Shown here in pieces: positions 9,276-10,852 of a stretch of 10,852 nt of DNA; the first letter of the stretch is position 1, and the number at the start of each line of letters is the position of its first letter. The stretch covers positions 1 to 10,852 of the forward strand of contig DQUJ01000248.1 in assembly GCA_015662325.1 (NCBI GenBank). Direction: 5' to 3'. The DNA is from Leucothrix mucor. Lineage in GTDB: Bacteria; Pseudomonadota; Gammaproteobacteria; Thiotrichales; Thiotrichaceae. Position numbers and translations under genes: made by a program. The notes beneath the pieces were generated by a model. The model saw nothing but the letters and a program-made list of their open reading frames with translations, was not told the origin of the DNA and searched no databases.

Positions 9276-9377
9276 CGTCATACCCGCGTAGGCGGATACC
9301 TAAGAGTAGGCGGGTACCCAAGAGTAGGTATAAAGTGCTTTTTATTGAGATGGACTCCCGCCTTCGCGGGAATGACG
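9276..9377. repeat. Palindromic intergenic repeat (REP/dRS3-like)
   Basis: The left arm, CGTCATACCCGCGTAGGCGG (9276-9295), and the right arm, CCGCCTTCGCGGGAATGACG (9358-9377), are inverted copies pairing at 18 of 20 positions around a 62-base centre. Each arm is also a small hairpin by itself: CCCGC-CTTC-GCGGG at 9357-9370, and a less perfect one at 9281-9298. Read on the minus strand, the right arm is CGTCATTCCCGCGAAGGCGG, a form of the widespread CGTCATTCCCGC...GCGGGAAT dispersed repeat of proteobacteria, similar to the neisserial dRS3 core ATTCCC(N8)GGGAAT. The family assignment rests on remembered consensus sequences. The inverted pairing is seen directly. Confidence 0.8.
9288..9330 (+). 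repeat. 18-bp tandem repeat, about 2.4 copies
   Basis: GTAGGCGGATACCTAAGA (9288-9305) is followed directly by GTAGGCGGGTACCCAAGA (9306-9323), which differs at two positions, and then by a partial third copy, GTAGGTA (9324-9330). The second copy contains the 8-bp palindrome GGGTACCC (9312-9319). It looks like a slippage or partial duplication of the left end of the palindromic element rather than a separate system. Confidence 0.8.
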
Positions 9378-9404
9378 GGTACTTATCAGAGAAATCTCAA
9401 TAAA
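9341..9404 (+). repeat. 11-bp perfect inverted repeat enclosing the right-arm hairpin
   Basis: TTTATTGAGAT (9341-9351) and ATCTCAATAAA (9394-9404) are exact reverse complements. They enclose 42 bases that include the CCCGC-CTTC-GCGGG hairpin (9357-9370). In RNA this would give a two-part stem. It cannot form together with the full pairing of 9276-9295 to 9358-9377 except as a pseudoknot. No T-tract follows the stem, so it does not read as a standard intrinsic terminator. Confidence 0.7.
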
Positions 9405-9440
9405 TTTTAAGTAGTTTAAGAGGTAAATTTAGTAGTTAGG
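9401..9440 (+). repeat. Imperfect AT-rich tandem duplication
   Basis: Bases 9401-9423 and 9424-9440 are two adjoining copies of TAAATTT-AGTAGTT-AGG. The first copy carries two extra short inserts (TA and TAAG), so the copies are 23 and 17 bases long. It lies just downstream of the palindromic element and overlaps the last bases of the 11-bp inverted repeat. No function is evident. Confidence 0.6.
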
Positions 9441-9475
9441 AAGCATTCACAAAAAGTGTTTTAGAAGGAAGCATT
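9439..9475 (+). repeat. 9-bp direct repeat GGAAGCATT
   Basis: GGAAGCATT occurs at 9439-9447 and again at 9467-9475, with starts 28 bases apart (not quite three helical turns). A T-rich tract follows to 9498. Paired copies upstream of ftsZ could be a protein-binding site or chance; the sequence alone does not decide. Confidence 0.45.
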
Positions 9476-9568
9476 GTTTGTTTTTTAATTTTTTTTTCAA
9501 CCTGAAGTCGTGATCCAAGTTTTGGAGTCAGAGATTAAGGTTTAATCACATCGAAATTAGTAATATTA

Positions 9569-9575
9569 AAAGGAG
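9569..9575 (+). promoter_or_regulatory. Strong ribosome binding site of ftsZ
   Basis: AAAGGAG ends ten bases before ATG 9586 and is the best Shine-Dalgarno match in the window. A second G-run, GGG at 9581-9583, lies very close to the start. This fits independent, high-level translation of ftsZ rather than coupling to ftsA. Confidence 0.8.
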
Positions 9576-9585
9576 TTTAAGGGCT

Positions 9586-10743
9586 ATGTTTGAATTAATG
9601 GATACAGAAGTAACAAACGCAACTATTAAAGTAATCGGAGTAGGTGGCGGTGGCGGAAACGCAGTACAAAATATGGTTGATGCTGGTATTGAAGGCGTTG
9701 AGTTTATTTGTGCAAATACCGATGCTCAGGCATTAGATGGTTCTGGGGTTAAGAACTTGCTACAACTCGGTAATAGCTTAACAAAAGGCTTGGGCGCAGG
9801 CGCAAACCCAGAAGTAGGGCGCGAATCAGCACTTGAAGATCGTGAGCACATCAAAGAAATGATAGGTACAACCGATATGCTCTTCATCACCGCAGGTATG
9901 GGGGGCGGAACAGGTACAGGTGCCGCGCCAGTGGTTGCAGAAATGGCAAAAGAAATGGGAATTTTAACCGTTGCAGTGGTTACAAAACCATTCCCATTCG
10001 AAGGTCCAAAGCGTATGAAAGCAGCGGAAGACGGGATTGCAGAATTATCTAAATATGTTGATTCAATAATCACCATTCCAAACGAAAAGTTATTAACATC
10101 ACTGGGTAAAAACACAACATTACTCGACGCGTTTAAAGCAGCGAACGATGTACTATTAGGTGCAGTGCAAGGTATTGCAGAACTCATTACTCGCCCTGGT
10201 TTGATCAACGTGGATTTCGCAGACGTACGCACAGTCATGAGCGAAATGGGCATGTCAATGATGGGTACAGGTGTTGCCAGTGGTGATGAACGTGCTACTA
10301 AAGCAGCAAAAGCGGCAATTTCAAGCCCATTACTTGATGATATTAATCTAAAAGGCGCAAAAGGTATTTTAGTTAATATGACAGCAGGTTTAGACATGGG
10401 AATCAACGAGTTTGAAGAGGTGGGTGCCGCTATTCGTGAATTTGCACATGAAGAAGCAACGGTCGTTGTTGGTACGGTTATCGATCCAGAAATGAGCGAT
10501 GAAATTCGTGTTACCTTAGTAGCTACAGGATTAAGTAAAGAAGGTGCACCAGAGCTTAAAGCAGTTCCAGAGCCAACAGCAAATGATCGCTTACGTCCAG
10601 TAGAACTAGAGCAGCCAAGAGTAGCGGCAGGTGGTGGTTATACAGCACCAGCTTATGATTCGCAGCATTCTCAACAACAAGCGACGGGTACGGGCGGAAG
10701 TTACTTAGATATTCCTGCTTTCCTAAGAAACCAAGCGGATTAA
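9586..10743 (+). CDS. ftsZ: Cell division protein FtsZ, tubulin-like GTPase
   Basis: FtsZ polymerises with GTP into the cytoplasmic Z ring that organises division. It has 385 residues (383 in E. coli). The N-terminal GTPase domain shows [15 protein letters not shown] (16-30), ANTDAQAL (43-50) and the tubulin signature GGGTGTG (106-112). The catalytic T7 loop is NVDFADVR (208-215), with Asp 210 and Asp 213 corresponding to E. coli Asp 209 and Asp 212. A Pro/Gln/Gly-rich flexible linker (about 317-373) leads to the C-terminal peptide [12 protein letters not shown] (374-385), almost identical to that of E. coli, which binds FtsA and ZipA and is also the target of regulators. All key residues are intact. 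In gammaproteobacteria lpxC usually follows, but it is not in this window. Confidence 0.99.
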   Translation: MFELMDTEVTNATIKVIGVGGGGGNAVQNMVDAGIEGVEFICANTDAQALDGSGVKNLLQLGNSLTKGLGAGANPEVGRESALEDREHIKEMIGTTDMLFITAGMGGGTGTGAAPVVAEMAKEMGILTVAVVTKPFPFEGPKRMKAAEDGIAELSKYVDSIITIPNEKLLTSLGKNTTLLDAFKAANDVLLGAVQGIAELITRPGLINVDFADVRTVMSEMGMSMMGTGVASGDERATKAAKAAISSPLLDDINLKGAKGILVNMTAGLDMGINEFEEVGAAIREFAHEEATVVVGTVIDPEMSDEIRVTLVATGLSKEGAPELKAVPEPTANDRLRPVELEQPRVAAGGGYTAPAYDSQHSQQQATGTGGSYLDIPAFLRNQAD

Positions 10744-10780
10744 AAAATTACCACTATAAATTGTCTTTTTACTCAATTTC

Positions 10781-10848
10781 GGCGTTGGATGCTTTTTTGC
10801 GATCCTCATGTATTTGCATATACATTCAGTTTTCAAAAAGCATCCGCC
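10781..10848 (+). repeat. Spaced inverted repeat after ftsZ, possible transcription-end structure
   Basis: GGATGCTTTTT (10787-10797) and AAAAAGCATCC (10835-10845) are exact inverted copies. GGC (10781-10783) and GCC (10846-10848) extend the stem across a three-base bulge. The 37-base centre holds its own 6-bp hairpin, ATGTAT (10808-10813) with ATACAT (10820-10825). There is no T-run after the 3' arm inside the window. Alternatively, AAAAAGCATCCGCC at the window end could be the left arm of a compact terminator whose right arm lies beyond base 10852. The rest of the post-ftsZ stretch (10744-10780) is AT-rich and shows nothing certain. Confidence 0.5.
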
Positions 10849-10852
10849 TTGA

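Larger units (their letters stand above)
9247..9585 (+). other. Long ftsA-ftsZ intergenic region, repeat-rich
   Basis: These 339 bases hold no credible gene. From left to right they contain a 102-bp palindromic repeat element (9276-9377) with an internal 18-bp tandem repeat, an 11-bp perfect inverted repeat (9341-9351 with 9394-9404) straddling its right end, an imperfect AT-rich tandem duplication (9401-9440), a 9-bp direct repeat (9439-9447 and 9467-9475), and a T-rich tract (about 9477-9498). The remainder (9499-9568) shows no structure I can name. TAATAT at 9561-9566 and TATAAA at 9329-9334 resemble -10 boxes, but neither has a good -35 box at proper spacing. An ftsZ promoter is plausible here but not shown. 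Confidence 0.8.

Noticed and set aside
9288..9330. Tandem repeats as a CRISPR array
   Set aside because: The units abut without spacers, are only 18 bp long, and no cas genes are present.
9357..9370. CCCGC-CTTC-GCGGG hairpin as an intrinsic terminator of ftsA
   Set aside because: No T-run follows on either strand, and the hairpin is part of a dispersed-repeat arm.
9726..10406. Long open frame antisense to ftsZ (226 codons)
   Set aside because: It lies wholly inside ftsZ, whose protein is unmistakable. The translated antisense product is Ser/Pro/Ala-rich without recognisable motifs and comes from the codon pattern of ftsZ.
1..10852. A hidden novel multi-gene system within the window
   Set aside because: Every substantial sense gene is a standard dcw cluster member with intact key residues, and gaps longer than 100 bases contain only repeats and regulatory-type sequence.

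Overview
This window is a stretch of the bacterial dcw (division and cell wall) cluster. Every gene is on the + strand, in the order mraY(3' part)-murD-ftsW-murG-murC-ddl-ftsQ-ftsA-ftsZ. Gene order, protein lengths and detailed sequence agreement with the Escherichia coli proteins (for example an FtsZ C-terminal peptide ending [12 protein letters not shown], and an FtsA of 420 residues) point to a gammaproteobacterium. The DNA looks moderately AT-rich. I cannot name the genus from the sequence alone. As in E. coli, murB is not between murC and ddl.

Positions 1-7059 encode cytoplasmic and membrane steps of peptidoglycan precursor synthesis, plus the SEDS polymerase. MraY makes lipid I and MurG makes lipid II. 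MurC and MurD add L-Ala and D-Glu to the UDP-MurNAc stem peptide, Ddl makes D-Ala-D-Ala, and FtsW polymerises lipid II at the septum. From murD to ddl every junction overlaps (4, 11, 14 and 1 bases), and ftsQ follows ddl after 3 bases. This suggests one translationally coupled transcript.

Positions 7063-10743 encode the divisome genes ftsQ, ftsA and ftsZ. The packing loosens here: 87 bases separate ftsQ from ftsA, and 339 bases separate ftsA from ftsZ. The second gap is the least ordinary part of the window. It holds a 102-bp dispersed-repeat-like palindromic element, a short 18-bp tandem repeat inside it, an overlapping 11-bp perfect inverted repeat that could form a competing RNA fold, an imperfect AT-rich tandem duplication, a 9-bp direct repeat and a T-rich tract. 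A strong ribosome binding site for ftsZ follows.

After ftsZ a spaced inverted repeat (10781-10848) reaches almost to the end of the window. It may be part of the ftsZ transcription end.

I see no phage, transposase, CRISPR, RNA gene or novel multi-gene system. The points worth a second look are the ftsA-ftsZ spacer, a tail of about 68 residues on MurG beyond the usual fold, and the inverted repeat after ftsZ.
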